From contig JAFEDR010000011.1 of NCBI GenBank assembly GCA_018241525.1, forward strand, positions 496,001-560,000: a stretch of DNA of 64,000 nt, in the 5' to 3' direction. The notes under the pieces were generated by a model, which did not search any database, was not told the DNA's origin, and worked only from the letters and a program-made list of their open reading frames with translations. The translations under genes and the position numbers were made by a program. Origin of the DNA: Pseudomonadota bacterium (GTDB lineage Bacteria > Pseudomonadota > Gammaproteobacteria > Steroidobacterales > Steroidobacteraceae). Shown here piece after piece: positions 9,648-18,590 of the stretch (position 1 is the stretch's first letter; the number at the start of each line of letters is the position of its first letter).

Positions 9648-11225
9648 GTGACACTGGCAAGACCACACGCTCCGCGCGGCAGCCGCGCGGCCACCGCCGC
9701 GGGCCTCGGTGAACTCGCGCGCGCGGCGCTCGCCGCTCTCGTGCTCGCCGCCGCGGCGCTCGGCGCGACGGGCCGGGCGCACGCCGAGCCCGCGCCGGCG
9801 GCGGTCGCACCGGCGACGAGCGCCGCACCGGCAATCGCCGCGCCAGCCACCGCGCCGACCGCCGCACCAGCCGCGGCGCCAGTCGCCACGGCGGCCGCCG
9901 CCGTACCGAACAAGGGCGACTCTGCCTGGATGATGATGTCGACCGCGCTCGTGCTGCTCATGTCGGTGCCGGCGCTCGCGCTCTTCTATGGCGGCCTGGT
10001 GCGCCAGAAGAACATGCTGTCGGTGCTGATCCAGGTGTTCGTGGTCTTCTCGCTGATCACCGTGCTGTGGGCGGTCTACGGCTACTCGCTGGCCTTCACC
10101 GAGGGCAACGCGCTGATCGGCGGCTTCGACCGGCTGTTCCTGAAGGGCACGTTCGACGCGGCGACCGGCAGCTACTCGATGGCGGCGACCTTCTCGAAGG
10201 GCACGCCGCTCTACGAGCTGGTGTTCGTCGCCTTCCAGGCCACCTTCGCCTCGATCACCGTCTGCCTGGTGCTTGGCTCGATCGTCGAGCGCGCACGCTT
10301 CGCCGCCGTGCTGCTGTTCGCGGTGGTCTGGTTCACGATCAGCTACCTGCCGATCGCACACATGGTTTGGTTCTGGCCGGGGCCCGACGCCTACAGCGAC
10401 CCGAAGCTCGCCGACGCAGTCTCGGCCAAGGGTGGGTTGCTGTGGCAGTGGGGCGCGCTCGACTTCGCCGGCGGCACCGTCGTGCACATCAATGCCGGCA
10501 TCGCCGGCCTCGTCGGCGCGGCGCTGCTCGGCCGGCGCGTCGGGCTCGGTCGCGAGTCGATGGCGCCACACAGCCTGACGATGACCATGATCGGCGCCTC
10601 GCTGCTCTGGTTCGGCTGGTTCGGCTTCAACGCAGGCTCGGCCTACGAGGCGAACGGCTCGGCGGCGCTCGCCTTCATGAACACCTACCTCGCGACCGCC
10701 TGCGCCGTGCTCTCGTGGCTCTGCGGCGAGTGGCTGCACAAGGGCAAGCCATCGCTGCTCGGCGCGGCATCGGGCGCGGTCGCCGGACTCGTGGCGATCA
10801 CGCCGGCCGCCGGCAACGTCGGCATCCCGGGCGCGTTCGCGATCGGCATCGCCGCCGGGCTGATCTGCCTGTGGGGTGTCACGGGCCTCAAGCGGCTGAT
10901 CAAGGTCGACGATTCGCTGGACGTATTCGGCGTGCACGCGGTCGGCGGCATCTCGGGCGCGCTGCTGACCGGCGTCTTCAATTCGCAGTCGCTCGGCGGG
11001 CCGGGCTTCGTGACCGACTGGGTCACGGGCAGGGTCACGTCGAACCCGATCCTCGAGCAGGTCCTGATCCAGGCGAAGGCGGTCGGACTGACCGTGGTGT
11101 GGACGTCGGTGTCGGCCTTCATCGCCTTCAAGCTCGCCGACCTCCTCGTCGGGCTGCGCGTGCCGGAGGAAGAGGAGCGCGAGGGCCTCGACACGACCTC
11201 GCACGGCGAGCGCGCCTACAGCTGA
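9648..11225 (+). CDS. amtB: Ammonium transporter AmtB
   Basis: This is an inner-membrane trimeric ammonium channel with 11 transmembrane helices after a signal peptide. The GTG at 9648 follows AGGGGAA and is preferred over the earlier in-frame start at 9585, which lies inside glnK. The signal peptide is followed by an unusually long Ala/Pro-rich periplasmic stretch (about residues 45-85) before NKGDSAWMMMSTALVLLM. The pore histidines are in VVHINAGIAGLVGA and VFGVHAVGGISGALL. It is co-transcribed with glnK, whose T-loop is expected to plug the channel after ammonium shock. A strong terminator lies 20 bases after the stop. Confidence 0.95.
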   Translation: MTLARPHAPRGSRAATAAGLGELARAALAALVLAAAALGATGRAHAEPAPAAVAPATSAAPAIAAPATAPTAAPAAAPVATAAAAVPNKGDSAWMMMSTALVLLMSVPALALFYGGLVRQKNMLSVLIQVFVVFSLITVLWAVYGYSLAFTEGNALIGGFDRLFLKGTFDAATGSYSMAATFSKGTPLYELVFVAFQATFASITVCLVLGSIVERARFAAVLLFAVVWFTISYLPIAHMVWFWPGPDAYSDPKLADAVSAKGGLLWQWGALDFAGGTVVHINAGIAGLVGAALLGRRVGLGRESMAPHSLTMTMIGASLLWFGWFGFNAGSAYEANGSAALAFMNTYLATACAVLSWLCGEWLHKGKPSLLGAASGAVAGLVAITPAAGNVGIPGAFAIGIAAGLICLWGVTGLKRLIKVDDSLDVFGVHAVGGISGALLTGVFNSQSLGGPGFVTDWVTGRVTSNPILEQVLIQAKAVGLTVVWTSVSAFIAFKLADLLVGLRVPEEEEREGLDTTSHGERAYS

Positions 11226-11245
11226 GGAACGCAGTTCACCCCTCG

Positions 11246-11274
11246 GGGCGGGCCTGCGGCCCGCCCTTCTTTTT
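11246..11274 (+). terminator. Terminator of glnK-amtB
   Basis: A perfect 9-bp stem (11246-11254 with 11258-11266) and a 3-base loop are followed by TTCTTTTT. It closes the glnK-amtB transcript. The rest of the interval up to 11429 holds no recognisable gene. Confidence 0.9.
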
Positions 11275-11429
11275 GGGCGCCGCTGGCGTTCAGGCGCCCG
11301 TGCGGACGATTCTCATTCCGGCGCCCTCCGCAATTCTGCGGATGACGCCGGCGCGGCGGCGGCTCAGCCTCGCTCCACCCCCGACGGCGCGCGCACGGCC
11401 GCGCCGCCACGGCGGGACACGGGGAAGCG

Positions 11430-12089
11430 ATGAACGCCGCAGTGGAACGCCCGGTCGTCTACCTGGTCGATGCCGACGCGGCGTCGCGCCTCGCGTACCG
11501 GCGGCTCTTGCAGCCGCTCGGTTACCACATCGAGGACTTCGGCGACGCGACCGCGTTCCTGCGCGCGCTGCGACGCGACGCGGCCGGCTGTCTGCTGCTC
11601 GACTTCGAGCTGCCGGATCTGTCCGGCGCACAGCTGCACGAGCGGCTGCGCGCGAGCGCCTCGCCGCTCGCGGTCGTCTATGCCAGCGCCGCCGTGAACG
11701 TCCCGGCGGCGGTGGCCGCGATGCAGCGCGGCGCGAGCGACGTGCTCGTCAAGCCCGTGCGCGAGCAGCAGCTGCTCGATGCCGTCAACCGCGCGCTGCG
11801 CCGCTCGGCGGCCGAGGCAGTCCAGAGCCGGGCGCGGCGCGCGGTGCTCGACCAGCTGGCGCGGCTGACCGCACGCGAACGGCAGGTGCTCGAGCAGCTG
11901 ATCGAGGGCGTGCACTACGACGGCGTGTCGAGCGCGCTCGGCATCACCAAGCGCACGGTCGAGGCGCATCGCCGGCGCATCATGGAGAAGATGGGCGCGC
12001 GCACGCTGCCGCAGCTGCTGCAGCAGCTGGCCCGCGCCGACTGGCCGCCGCGCTCCGCCACGCACGCGCACGCCGACGCGCCGCGCTGA
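11430..12089 (+). CDS. FixJ/LuxR-type two-component response regulator
   Basis: This is a 219-residue response regulator. The receiver domain (residues 8-125) has the phosphoacceptor Asp58 in LLLDFELPD and the conserved Lys in DVLVKPVRE. The acidic pocket reads VDAD rather than the usual DD pair. A C-terminal LuxR helix-turn-helix (about 145-205) has the pattern LTARERQVLEQLIEG and TKRTVEAHRRRIMEKM. The pattern is that of FixJ/TtrR-type regulators. No kinase gene is adjacent, so the partner is unknown. It follows the amtB terminator, so it is probably transcribed separately. It converges on pncB. Confidence 0.88.
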   Translation: MNAAVERPVVYLVDADAASRLAYRRLLQPLGYHIEDFGDATAFLRALRRDAAGCLLLDFELPDLSGAQLHERLRASASPLAVVYASAAVNVPAAVAAMQRGASDVLVKPVREQQLLDAVNRALRRSAAEAVQSRARRAVLDQLARLTARERQVLEQLIEGVHYDGVSSALGITKRTVEAHRRRIMEKMGARTLPQLLQQLARADWPPRSATHAHADAPR

Positions 12090-12111
12090 GCCGGCGGCGC
12101 CGGGCGTCCCG

Positions 12112-13431
12112 TCAGTCCGCGGCGCGGTCGGCCGCCGCCGCCAGCGCTCGTACCGCTTCGGAGATCGCCGGCACGAGCGGCTCCGGCGCAGCGAGGTCGC
12201 GGCAGCGCGCCGGCAGCGAGGCGAGTTCCCGCGCGGCGTGCGCCGCGAGCCCGGCGACCGGAGCCGGGGCGCGCAGGCGGCGCCCGTTGCGCATCACGCA
12301 CTCGAGCAGCGGCCGCCCGGGCGGACGCTCGTGCTCGAGGGCGACGACGTCGGCCGCGATGCGGCCGTCGGCATCGAGCGAGCGCCACACCTGCTTGCGG
12401 CCGGGCCAGGTTTCCTTGCCCCACGAGCGCTTGCGGCGCGGGCGGCCGGCGTACTCCTCGAGCTTGTAGGCGCAGTCGAGATACGGCGCATCGGCCGAGG
12501 TGTCGAGGCGCGTGCCGACGCCGAAGGCGTCGATCGGCGCGTCGGCCGCCACGAGCCGGGCGATCTCGAGCTCGTCGAGGTTGCCGCTCGCGAGGATGCG
12601 CACCGCCGCACAGCCGCCGGCGTCGAGGATGGCGCGCACCGCGCGCGATCCCGCCAGCAGATCGCCGCTGTCGATCCGCACCGCGTCGACCGCGGCGCCG
12701 CCGCGCACCAGGGCGACGACGTCGCGGGCCGCTGCGAGCGTGTCGTACGTATCGATCAGCAGGGTCGTGCCGCCGGGATGGCAGCGCGCGAAGCCCTCGA
12801 AGGCGTCGCGCTCGCGGTCGTGCGCCTGCACGAACGAGTGCGCCATCGTGCCGTAGAGCGGGATCCCGAAGCGCCGGCCGGCCTCGACCGTCGCCGTGCC
12901 CGCGAAGCCCGCGATCGCGGCGGCGCGCGCCGCCAGGCAGGCGGCTTCCGCGCCGTGCGCGCGCCGCATGCCGAAGTCGATCAGGCGGCGGCCGCCCGCG
13001 GCGAGTACGCAGCGCGCCGCCTTGCTGGCGATCAGCGTCTCGAGGTGCAGCAGGTTGATCAGGCGGCTCTCGACGAACTGCGCCTCGGCGAGCGGCGCGA
13101 CGACGCGCAGCCACGGCTCGTCGGCGAACAGCACCGTGCCCTCCGGCGGCGCCCAGACCTCGCCCGTGAAGCGCAGCCGGCCGAGCCAGTCGACGAAGCC
13201 CGGCGCGAAGCGGCCGAGGCCGCGCAGCCACTCGAGCTCGGCCTGGCCGAAGGCGAGCCGCTCGAGGTACTCGAGGGCCTGCTCGAGGCCTGCGACGACG
13301 AGGAAGCCACGCGAGTCCGGCAGGCGGCGCGCGTAGAGCTCGAACACCGCCTCGCCGTCGTGGCCGAGGCGATGGTAGGCGTCGAGCATCGTCAGCTGGT
13401 AGAGGTCGGTGACGAGCGGTGAGTCGATCAA
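12112..13431 (-). CDS. pncB: Nicotinate phosphoribosyltransferase
   Basis: PncB makes nicotinate mononucleotide from nicotinate, PRPP and ATP in NAD salvage. Family blocks are clear: SPLVTDLYQLTMLDAYH at the N-terminus, GTMAHSFVQAHDRERDAFEG (containing the catalytic-site His), DTYDT, RIDSGDL and ILASGNLDE. I place the start at the TTG at 13431, which gives MIDSPLVTDLYQ, the usual family beginning, and about 439 residues. A GTG at 13533 would add 34 Arg/Ala-rich residues not expected in the family. Neither start has a strong ribosome site, so the start is the weak point. The catalytic assignment is secure. Confidence 0.9.
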   Translation of the reverse strand: MIDSPLVTDLYQLTMLDAYHRLGHDGEAVFELYARRLPDSRGFLVVAGLEQALEYLERLAFGQAELEWLRGLGRFAPGFVDWLGRLRFTGEVWAPPEGTVLFADEPWLRVVAPLAEAQFVESRLINLLHLETLIASKAARCVLAAGGRRLIDFGMRRAHGAEAACLAARAAAIAGFAGTATVEAGRRFGIPLYGTMAHSFVQAHDRERDAFEGFARCHPGGTTLLIDTYDTLAAARDVVALVRGGAAVDAVRIDSGDLLAGSRAVRAILDAGGCAAVRILASGNLDELEIARLVAADAPIDAFGVGTRLDTSADAPYLDCAYKLEEYAGRPRRKRSWGKETWPGRKQVWRSLDADGRIAADVVALEHERPPGRPLLECVMRNGRRLRAPAPVAGLAAHAARELASLPARCRDLAAPEPLVPAISEAVRALAAAADRAAD

Positions 13432-13606
13432 GGCGCGGCATCCGGCGGCGGGCCGGGCGAGAGCGTAGCACCGGTGCCTGGCCAGGCCGCGCGCGCAGGC
13501 ACGGACGCCGGCGCGGAAAACCCGGACTGGCACGGGCGACCGGCCGCGCTAGCCTCGGCACCGTCCCGGTCGACGCGCCTCGCGGGCGGCCGTGTCGGAG
13601 GTTCCC

Positions 13607-14065
13607 ATGCGCACGCTGCTGATCGTCGTCGCGGACACCGCGACCGCCCGCTTCTATCGCCTGCCGACGGACACGCGCCGGCTCGCCCTCCTCGAGGTGC
13701 TCGCGAACCCGGCCGCGCGACATCACGAGCACGAGCTCAGGTCCGGGCGGCAGGGACGCCGCTACAGCCGCGCCGCCGGCCACCCGCAGGCGCTCGCCGG
13801 CCCCACCCCGGCGCGCCGTGTCGCCACCGAGCGCTACACGGCGCAGCTCACGCGGCGCGTCGCGGCGCTCTGTGCCCAGCAGCGCGACGCGGACCTCGTG
13901 CTGGTCGCGGGCGGCCGGCTGCTGGGCGCGATCGAGCGGCGGCTGCCGCTGCCGGCCCAGCACCGGCTGATCGCCTCGATCCCGCGCGATCTCGGCCATC
14001 TGACCGAGGCGGCCCTCGCCCGGGAGCTGCTGCCCCTGCGGCGGGCCCGGATGGCCGTCGCCTAG
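13607..14065 (+). CDS. Host-attachment-family protein
   Basis: This is a 152-residue protein matching the so-called host attachment family, named from a plant-associated bacterium; its biochemical role is not established. The ATG at 13607 follows GGAGG at 13597-13601 and gives MRTLLIVVADTATARFY, the family's usual opening (a beta strand with ADxxxARFY). The centre is basic and Gly/Arg-rich. The C-terminal half has the strand-helix pattern of the eRF1/baeRF fold (ADLVLVAGGRLLGAIERRL). No signal peptide is seen, so it should be cytoplasmic. It diverges from pncB and has no clear operon partner. Confidence 0.75.
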   Translation: MRTLLIVVADTATARFYRLPTDTRRLALLEVLANPAARHHEHELRSGRQGRRYSRAAGHPQALAGPTPARRVATERYTAQLTRRVAALCAQQRDADLVLVAGGRLLGAIERRLPLPAQHRLIASIPRDLGHLTEAALARELLPLRRARMAVA

Positions 14066-14233
14066 GCGATCCGCCGGTCCCGGCCGCCGCCGGGGCCGTT
14101 CCCAGGGCCCGGCGCGTCATGCGAGGATGGCCGCGGCCGGCCTCTGTGACGGAGTTCAAGGGCTTTTGGGCTCCGACAGGCGACACTGGCCGGCGACTGA
14201 AGCCGGCGGCTGCCGGCAGTGAGGACCGGACCG

Positions 14234-14752
14234 ATGCGCACTCCCGCCCCGACCGCGATCCGTCGCCCGCGACGCGCGCTCGCCCTGGCCGCGGCGCTGG
14301 CGCTGCTCGCCGCGACGCTCCCGGCCGCGGCCGCCGTCTACAAGTGGGTCGACCCCCAGGGCCGCATCCACTACAGCGATCGCCCGCCGCCGCCGGAAGG
14401 CAAGCTGCTCTCGGTCGACACCAGCGCCACCCATCCGTCCGAGCGTGCCTCGGCGCCCTCGCCCGCGCCGCGATCGGCCACGCCGCCGGGGCCGGCCGCC
14501 GGACCCGCGACCGGCCCGGCCGCCACCCCGGAAGCGATGGCGCGGCTCAAGCAGAGCGTCGACAGCGACGTCGCGAACGCGCGCACCGACCAGTGCAAGC
14601 AGGCGCGCGACAAGTACCAGACCTACGTGCAGTCGCGCCGCCTCTACAAGGAAGGCCCGAACAAGGAGCGGATCTACCTCTCCGACCAGGAGCTCGAGAC
14701 CGAGCGCCTGCAGGCCAAGCACGAAGTCGACGAGCTCTGCGCCGGCAACTGA
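14234..14752 (+). CDS. DUF4124-domain exported protein
   Basis: This is a 172-residue periplasmic protein of unknown function. A signal peptide (basic MRTPAPTAIRRPRR, then a long Ala/Leu core ending PAAAA) is followed at once by the DUF4124 signature VYKWVDPQGRIHYSDRPPP. A Pro/Ala-rich linker and a charged helical C-terminus (CKQARDKYQTYVQS, YLSDQELETERL) follow. The two cysteines in the mature chain (CKQAR and ELCAGN) could pair. The ATG at 14234 is preferred to the GTG at 14219 because the signal sequence then has a normal start and GAGG lies upstream. The 168 bases before it hold nothing recognisable. Confidence 0.8.
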   Translation: MRTPAPTAIRRPRRALALAAALALLAATLPAAAAVYKWVDPQGRIHYSDRPPPPEGKLLSVDTSATHPSERASAPSPAPRSATPPGPAAGPATGPAATPEAMARLKQSVDSDVANARTDQCKQARDKYQTYVQSRRLYKEGPNKERIYLSDQELETERLQAKHEVDELCAGN

Positions 14753-14837
14753 GGCGGCCCCGGCCGCTTCCCCTCGGGACCATTTCGCGATTCACTAGGG
14801 GCCCCGCGCCCACCGGGCGCCTGCGGCCGGAGTTCCC

Positions 14838-15713
14838 GTGAGGACCGGATTCATCGGACTCGGCGCCATGGGCCTGTCCATGGCGCGCAATCTGCACAAG
14901 GCCGGGCTGCTCACCGGCGTCTACAACCGCACCCGCGCGAAGGCCGAGGCGCTCGGCGCCGAGACCGGCGCGAGCGTCGCGGCCGACCCGGCGGCGCTCG
15001 CCCAGACCGTCGAGGCGCTGGTGCTGTGCGTGTCGGCCGATGCCGACGTGCTCGCCAGCATCGAGGCGCTGCTGCCCGGCGCCCGCGCCGGCCTCGTGGT
15101 GATCGACTGCTCGACGGTCTCCGCCGAGACGGCGCGCACCGCGGCGGCGCGGCTCGCCACCCGCGGCGCGGCGTTCCTCGACTGCCCGGTCAGCGGCGGC
15201 GTCGAGGGGGCGCGGCTCGGGACGCTCGCGATCATGTGCGGCGGCGAAGCCGCGACCTTCGAACGCGCGCGACCGGTGCTCGCCGCGATGGGCCAGACGA
15301 TCACGCACATGGGCCCGCACGGCTACGGCCAGGCGACCAAGGCGACCAACCAGATCCTGTGCGCCGGCGCGATCCAGGCCGCGGCCGAGGCGATGGCGTT
15401 CGCCGCGGCCGAGGGGCTGCCGCTCGACAAGGTGATCGAGACGCTCGGCAAGGGCGCCGGCTCCTCCTGGTACTTCGTCAACCGCGCGCCGTTCATGGCG
15501 CGCGGCAGCTACCCGCCGGGATTCCGCGTGCGGCTGCACGAGAAGGACCTCGGCATCTGCCACGACATGGCGGCGGCGCGCGGCGCCGAGCTGCCGGTCG
15601 TCGAGGCGACCCGCGTCCAGTACCGGGAGCTGATGGCGAGCGGGCACGGCGACGAGGACGTTTCGACGCTGTTCCGCCTGAAGGCCGCGCTGTTCGATCG
15701 CGGCCGGCGCTGA
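14838..15713 (+). CDS. NAD(P)-dependent beta-hydroxyacid dehydrogenase (3-hydroxyisobutyrate dehydrogenase family)
   Basis: This is a 291-residue cytoplasmic oxidoreductase. An N-terminal Rossmann fold opens with GFIGLGAMGLSMARNL. The substrate loop DCPVSGGVEGARLGTL and the catalytic Lys segment GYGQATKATNQILCAGAIQA are clear. Family members oxidise 3-hydroxyisobutyrate or tartronate semialdehyde, or reduce glyoxylate or succinic semialdehyde; the substrate cannot be read here. The start is a GTG at 14838. It precedes hemC by 89 bases on the same strand but has no known link to haem synthesis. Confidence 0.88.
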   Translation: MRTGFIGLGAMGLSMARNLHKAGLLTGVYNRTRAKAEALGAETGASVAADPAALAQTVEALVLCVSADADVLASIEALLPGARAGLVVIDCSTVSAETARTAAARLATRGAAFLDCPVSGGVEGARLGTLAIMCGGEAATFERARPVLAAMGQTITHMGPHGYGQATKATNQILCAGAIQAAAEAMAFAAAEGLPLDKVIETLGKGAGSSWYFVNRAPFMARGSYPPGFRVRLHEKDLGICHDMAAARGAELPVVEATRVQYRELMASGHGDEDVSTLFRLKAALFDRGRR

Positions 15714-15802
15714 GGGCGGCGGAACCCGAACGGGCCGGGGCCGGGGCGCCCCGAAAGGCCGGTGCGGCCCGGCAGGCGGTCGGCGCATGGCACAATGCCG
15801 CC

Positions 15803-16729
15803 ATGCAACAGCTCCGCATCGCCACCCGTCGCAGTGCGCTCGCCCTCTGGCAGGCGGAGCACGTCGCGGCCCTGCTGCGCGCGCGGCACCCCGACCTCGC
15901 GGTGTCGCTGGTGCCCATCGTCACGACCGGCGATCGCATCCAGGACCGACCGCTGGCTGCGGTCGGCGGCAAGGGACTCTTCATCAAGGAGCTCGAGGTC
16001 GCGATGGCCGAGGGTCGTGCCGACCTCGCGGTGCACTCGATGAAGGACGTGCCCGCCCTCCTGCCGGACGGCTTCGTGATCGGCGCCGTGCTCACCCGCG
16101 CCGATCCGCGCGATGCGTTCCTGTCGCTGCGCCACGGCGCGTTCGCGGCGCTGCCGCGCGGCGCGCGCGTCGGCACCTCGAGCCAGCGCCGCCAGTCGAT
16201 CCTGCGCGCCGCACGGCCGGACCTCGAGATCAAGCCGCTGCGCGGCAACGTCGACACGCGCCTGCGCAAGCTCGACGACGGCGAGTTCGACGCGATCATC
16301 CTCGCCGCCGCCGGCCTGACGCGCCTCGGCTTCGCGGCGCGCATCACCGAGCACCTGCCGACAAGCGTGTCGCTGCCGGCCATCGGCCAGGGCGTCGTCG
16401 GCATCGAGTGCCGCGACGACCCGGCGCTGCTCGCGCGGCTCGCGCCGCTCGAGGACCCGACGACCCGCCGGTGCCTGGACGCGGAGCGTGCGCTCGGTGC
16501 GCGACTCGGCGGCAGCTGCACCTCGCCGATCGCCGGCTTCGCCCGGCCGGGGACCGAGGGCCTCGAGCTCGAGGGCTTCGTCGGCTCGCCCGACGGCCGG
16601 CAGGCATTCCACGATCGGCTGAGCGGACCGATGGCCGAGGCCGCCGCGCTCGGCGCGCGGCTCGCCGACCGGCTGCTCGCCGCCGGCGCCGGCGACCTGC
16701 TCGCGGCACTGCGCACCGCGGACGGCTGA
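15803..16729 (+). CDS. hemC: Hydroxymethylbilane synthase (porphobilinogen deaminase)
   Basis: HemC joins four porphobilinogen molecules into hydroxymethylbilane in the cytoplasm. The 308-residue protein is of normal length. The motifs are the N-terminal RIATRRSALALWQAEHV, the substrate loops GGKGLFIKELE and DLAVHSMKDVP, GTSSQRRQ, the RGNVDTRLRKL loop, and the dipyrromethane-cofactor Cys in LGGSCTSPIAGFA. The ATG at 15803 is the natural family start. It is followed 3 bases later by hemD, then hemX and hemY, the standard gammaproteobacterial order. Confidence 0.97.
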   Translation: MQQLRIATRRSALALWQAEHVAALLRARHPDLAVSLVPIVTTGDRIQDRPLAAVGGKGLFIKELEVAMAEGRADLAVHSMKDVPALLPDGFVIGAVLTRADPRDAFLSLRHGAFAALPRGARVGTSSQRRQSILRAARPDLEIKPLRGNVDTRLRKLDDGEFDAIILAAAGLTRLGFAARITEHLPTSVSLPAIGQGVVGIECRDDPALLARLAPLEDPTTRRCLDAERALGARLGGSCTSPIAGFARPGTEGLELEGFVGSPDGRQAFHDRLSGPMAEAAALGARLADRLLAAGAGDLLAALRTADG

Positions 16730-16732
16730 GCC

Positions 16733-17512
16733 GTGGGCGCGCTGGACGGGCTCGGGGTGCTGGTGACGCGGCCGGAGCCGCAGGCCGGCCCGCTCGCTCG
16801 CCGGCTCGCGACCGAGGGCGCCCGCGTCTACCGGCTGCCCGCCGTCGAGCTCTCGCCCCGCGAGGATCGCGCCCGGCAGCGCGCGGCGCTCGGGCCGATC
16901 GACCGCTTCCACTGGGTGGTGTTCGTCAGCGCCAACGCCGTGCGCTTCGGCGCGGCGCTGCTCGAGGGCCGGCGCGACCTCCGGCTCGCGGCGGTGGGTC
17001 CGGCGACCGCCGCGGCGCTCAACCACGCCGGCTACCGCGTCGGCCTCGTGCCGAGCGGCGGCTACGACAGCGAGCACCTGCTGGCGACGCCCGAGCTGCG
17101 CCACGTCCAGGGGCAGCGCGTGCTGATCGTGCGCGGCGACGGCGGCCGGGAGCTATTGGCGGACGAGCTGACCGCGCGCGGCGCCGAGGTCGTGTACGCC
17201 GAGGTCTACGCCCGGCAGTGCGCGCGACCGGTGCCGGGCGTAGTCGCTGCGGTCGAGGCGGAATGGGCGCAGGGCCTGATCGACGTCGTCACGGCGACGA
17301 GCGGCGAGCTGCTGCGCTGCCTCTACGAGATCCTGCAGCCGGCGGGCCGGGCGCTGCTCGCGCGCAGCGCACTGCTGGTCGGCGGCGAGCGCATCGCGGC
17401 GGTGGCGCGCGAGATCGGCCTCACCGGCCCGCTGATCGTCGCGCCGCATGCCGACGACGCGAGTCTCGTGGATGCGCTGCTGGAGTGGCGGCGGCATACT
17501 AACGCCCCCTGA
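16733..17512 (+). CDS. hemD: Uroporphyrinogen-III synthase
   Basis: HemD closes hydroxymethylbilane into uroporphyrinogen III with inversion of ring D. The family is poorly conserved, but the 259-residue product shows its two alpha/beta domains: VLVTRPEPQAGPLARRL at the N-terminus, VVFVSANAVRFGA, RVLIVRGDGGRELLADEL, and VYAEVYARQC with VVTATSGELL. The GTG at 16733 lies 3 bases after the hemC stop, implying coupled translation. Context with hemC and hemX makes the call firm. Confidence 0.93.
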   Translation: MGALDGLGVLVTRPEPQAGPLARRLATEGARVYRLPAVELSPREDRARQRAALGPIDRFHWVVFVSANAVRFGAALLEGRRDLRLAAVGPATAAALNHAGYRVGLVPSGGYDSEHLLATPELRHVQGQRVLIVRGDGGRELLADELTARGAEVVYAEVYARQCARPVPGVVAAVEAEWAQGLIDVVTATSGELLRCLYEILQPAGRALLARSALLVGGERIAAVAREIGLTGPLIVAPHADDASLVDALLEWRRHTNAP

Positions 17513-17534
17513 CGACGCCCGCGGGCGGCGCGCG

Positions 17535-18590
17535 ATGACCGAGACAGATACCCCGACGCCGATCCCGGCCGACGTCGAGCGGCGCCATGCCGAGCGCCGC
17601 CGCGGCGAGCAGCGCCGGCTCGAGCGCGCGCTGTGGCAGGGCGCGCTCGGTCTCTTGCTCGGGCTGGTCGCGATCGCCGCCGCCATCGTGGTCGGCTTCC
17701 GGCTGCTGGCCTTCGAGCGCAGCCTCGAGGCCGAGCGAACGATCGCGCAGCTCGCGGGCCGCGACCACGAGGTGCAGCAGGCGGCGCTCGCCGGCCTCGC
17801 TGCGCGCGCCCAGGCGACGGATGCGAGCCTCGCCCGCCTCGAGGCCCTGGCACCGCGGCTCGAGGCGCTCGACGGCCGGATGGCGCAGATCGAGGCGCGC
17901 ATCGAGGCGCCGCAGCGCGCGGTCGCCCGCAGCGAGGCCGCCGCGCTCGTCGACCTCGGCCTCGAGCGGCTCACGCTCGCACACGACGTGCGCGGCGCCA
18001 CGTCGCTGTACGAGGCGGCCGCGGCGCGCCTCGCCGGCGCGAGCGATCCCGGCACGCTGCACATCCGTGCCCAGCTCGAGCGCGACCTCGCGGCGCTGCG
18101 CGCAGTGGCGGCGCCCGACGTCGCCGCGATCGGCGCGCGCCTGGCGGCTGCCGAGGCCGCCGCGCGCAACCTGCCGATGCTGGGCGCGATCCAGGGCCAG
18201 TACGCGCCGCCCGGCGCCGCGCCGGCGCCCCCGCCCGGCCTGGGCCGCGCCTGGTGGCGGTTCACGACGGCGCTCAGCGACCTCGTCAGCGTGCGCCGCG
18301 TCAGCGACGCGAGCGTGCGGCTGGTGTCGATGGAGGAGATCGGCGTCCGGCGCCATCACCTCGAGACGCTGCTGTTCGCGGCCCGCTTCGCGGCGCTGCG
18401 CGGCGACGAGGCGGAGTACGCGGCCACCGTCGGTGCTGCGCGCGACTGGCTCGGCCGCTTCTTCGACGGCCGCGACGGCACGGTGCGCGCGGTCGACGCC
18501 GAGCTCGGCGCGCTGGCCGGCAGCCGCGTGGCGGTGGAGCTTCCGGAGGTGACGGGGTCGCAGCGACTGCTGCGCGGGAAGGCGCCTTGA
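17535..18590 (+). CDS. hemX: HemX-like inner-membrane protein of the haem operon
   Basis: This 351-residue protein has the HemX layout: a charged cytoplasmic start (VERRHAERRRGEQRRLERAL), one membrane helix (about residues 36-60, GALGLLLGLVAIAAAIVVGF) and a long periplasmic coiled coil (repeated LARLEALAPRLEALDGRMAQIEARI). A globular C-terminal domain follows. E. coli HemX was once called a uroporphyrinogen III methyltransferase, but proteins of this architecture lack the methyltransferase fold, so I would not assign activity. The stop overlaps the hemY start (TTGA). The ATG at 17535 is the first sensible start after hemD. Confidence 0.88.
   Translation: MTETDTPTPIPADVERRHAERRRGEQRRLERALWQGALGLLLGLVAIAAAIVVGFRLLAFERSLEAERTIAQLAGRDHEVQQAALAGLAARAQATDASLARLEALAPRLEALDGRMAQIEARIEAPQRAVARSEAAALVDLGLERLTLAHDVRGATSLYEAAAARLAGASDPGTLHIRAQLERDLAALRAVAAPDVAAIGARLAAAEAAARNLPMLGAIQGQYAPPGAAPAPPPGLGRAWWRFTTALSDLVSVRRVSDASVRLVSMEEIGVRRHHLETLLFAARFAALRGDEAEYAATVGAARDWLGRFFDGRDGTVRAVDAELGALAGSRVAVELPEVTGSQRLLRGKAP

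Noticed and set aside
10067..12469. An 800-codon plus-strand frame across amtB, the FixJ-like regulator and the pncB end
   Set aside because: It passes through three supported genes in a different frame and is Arg/Ala-rich without motifs.
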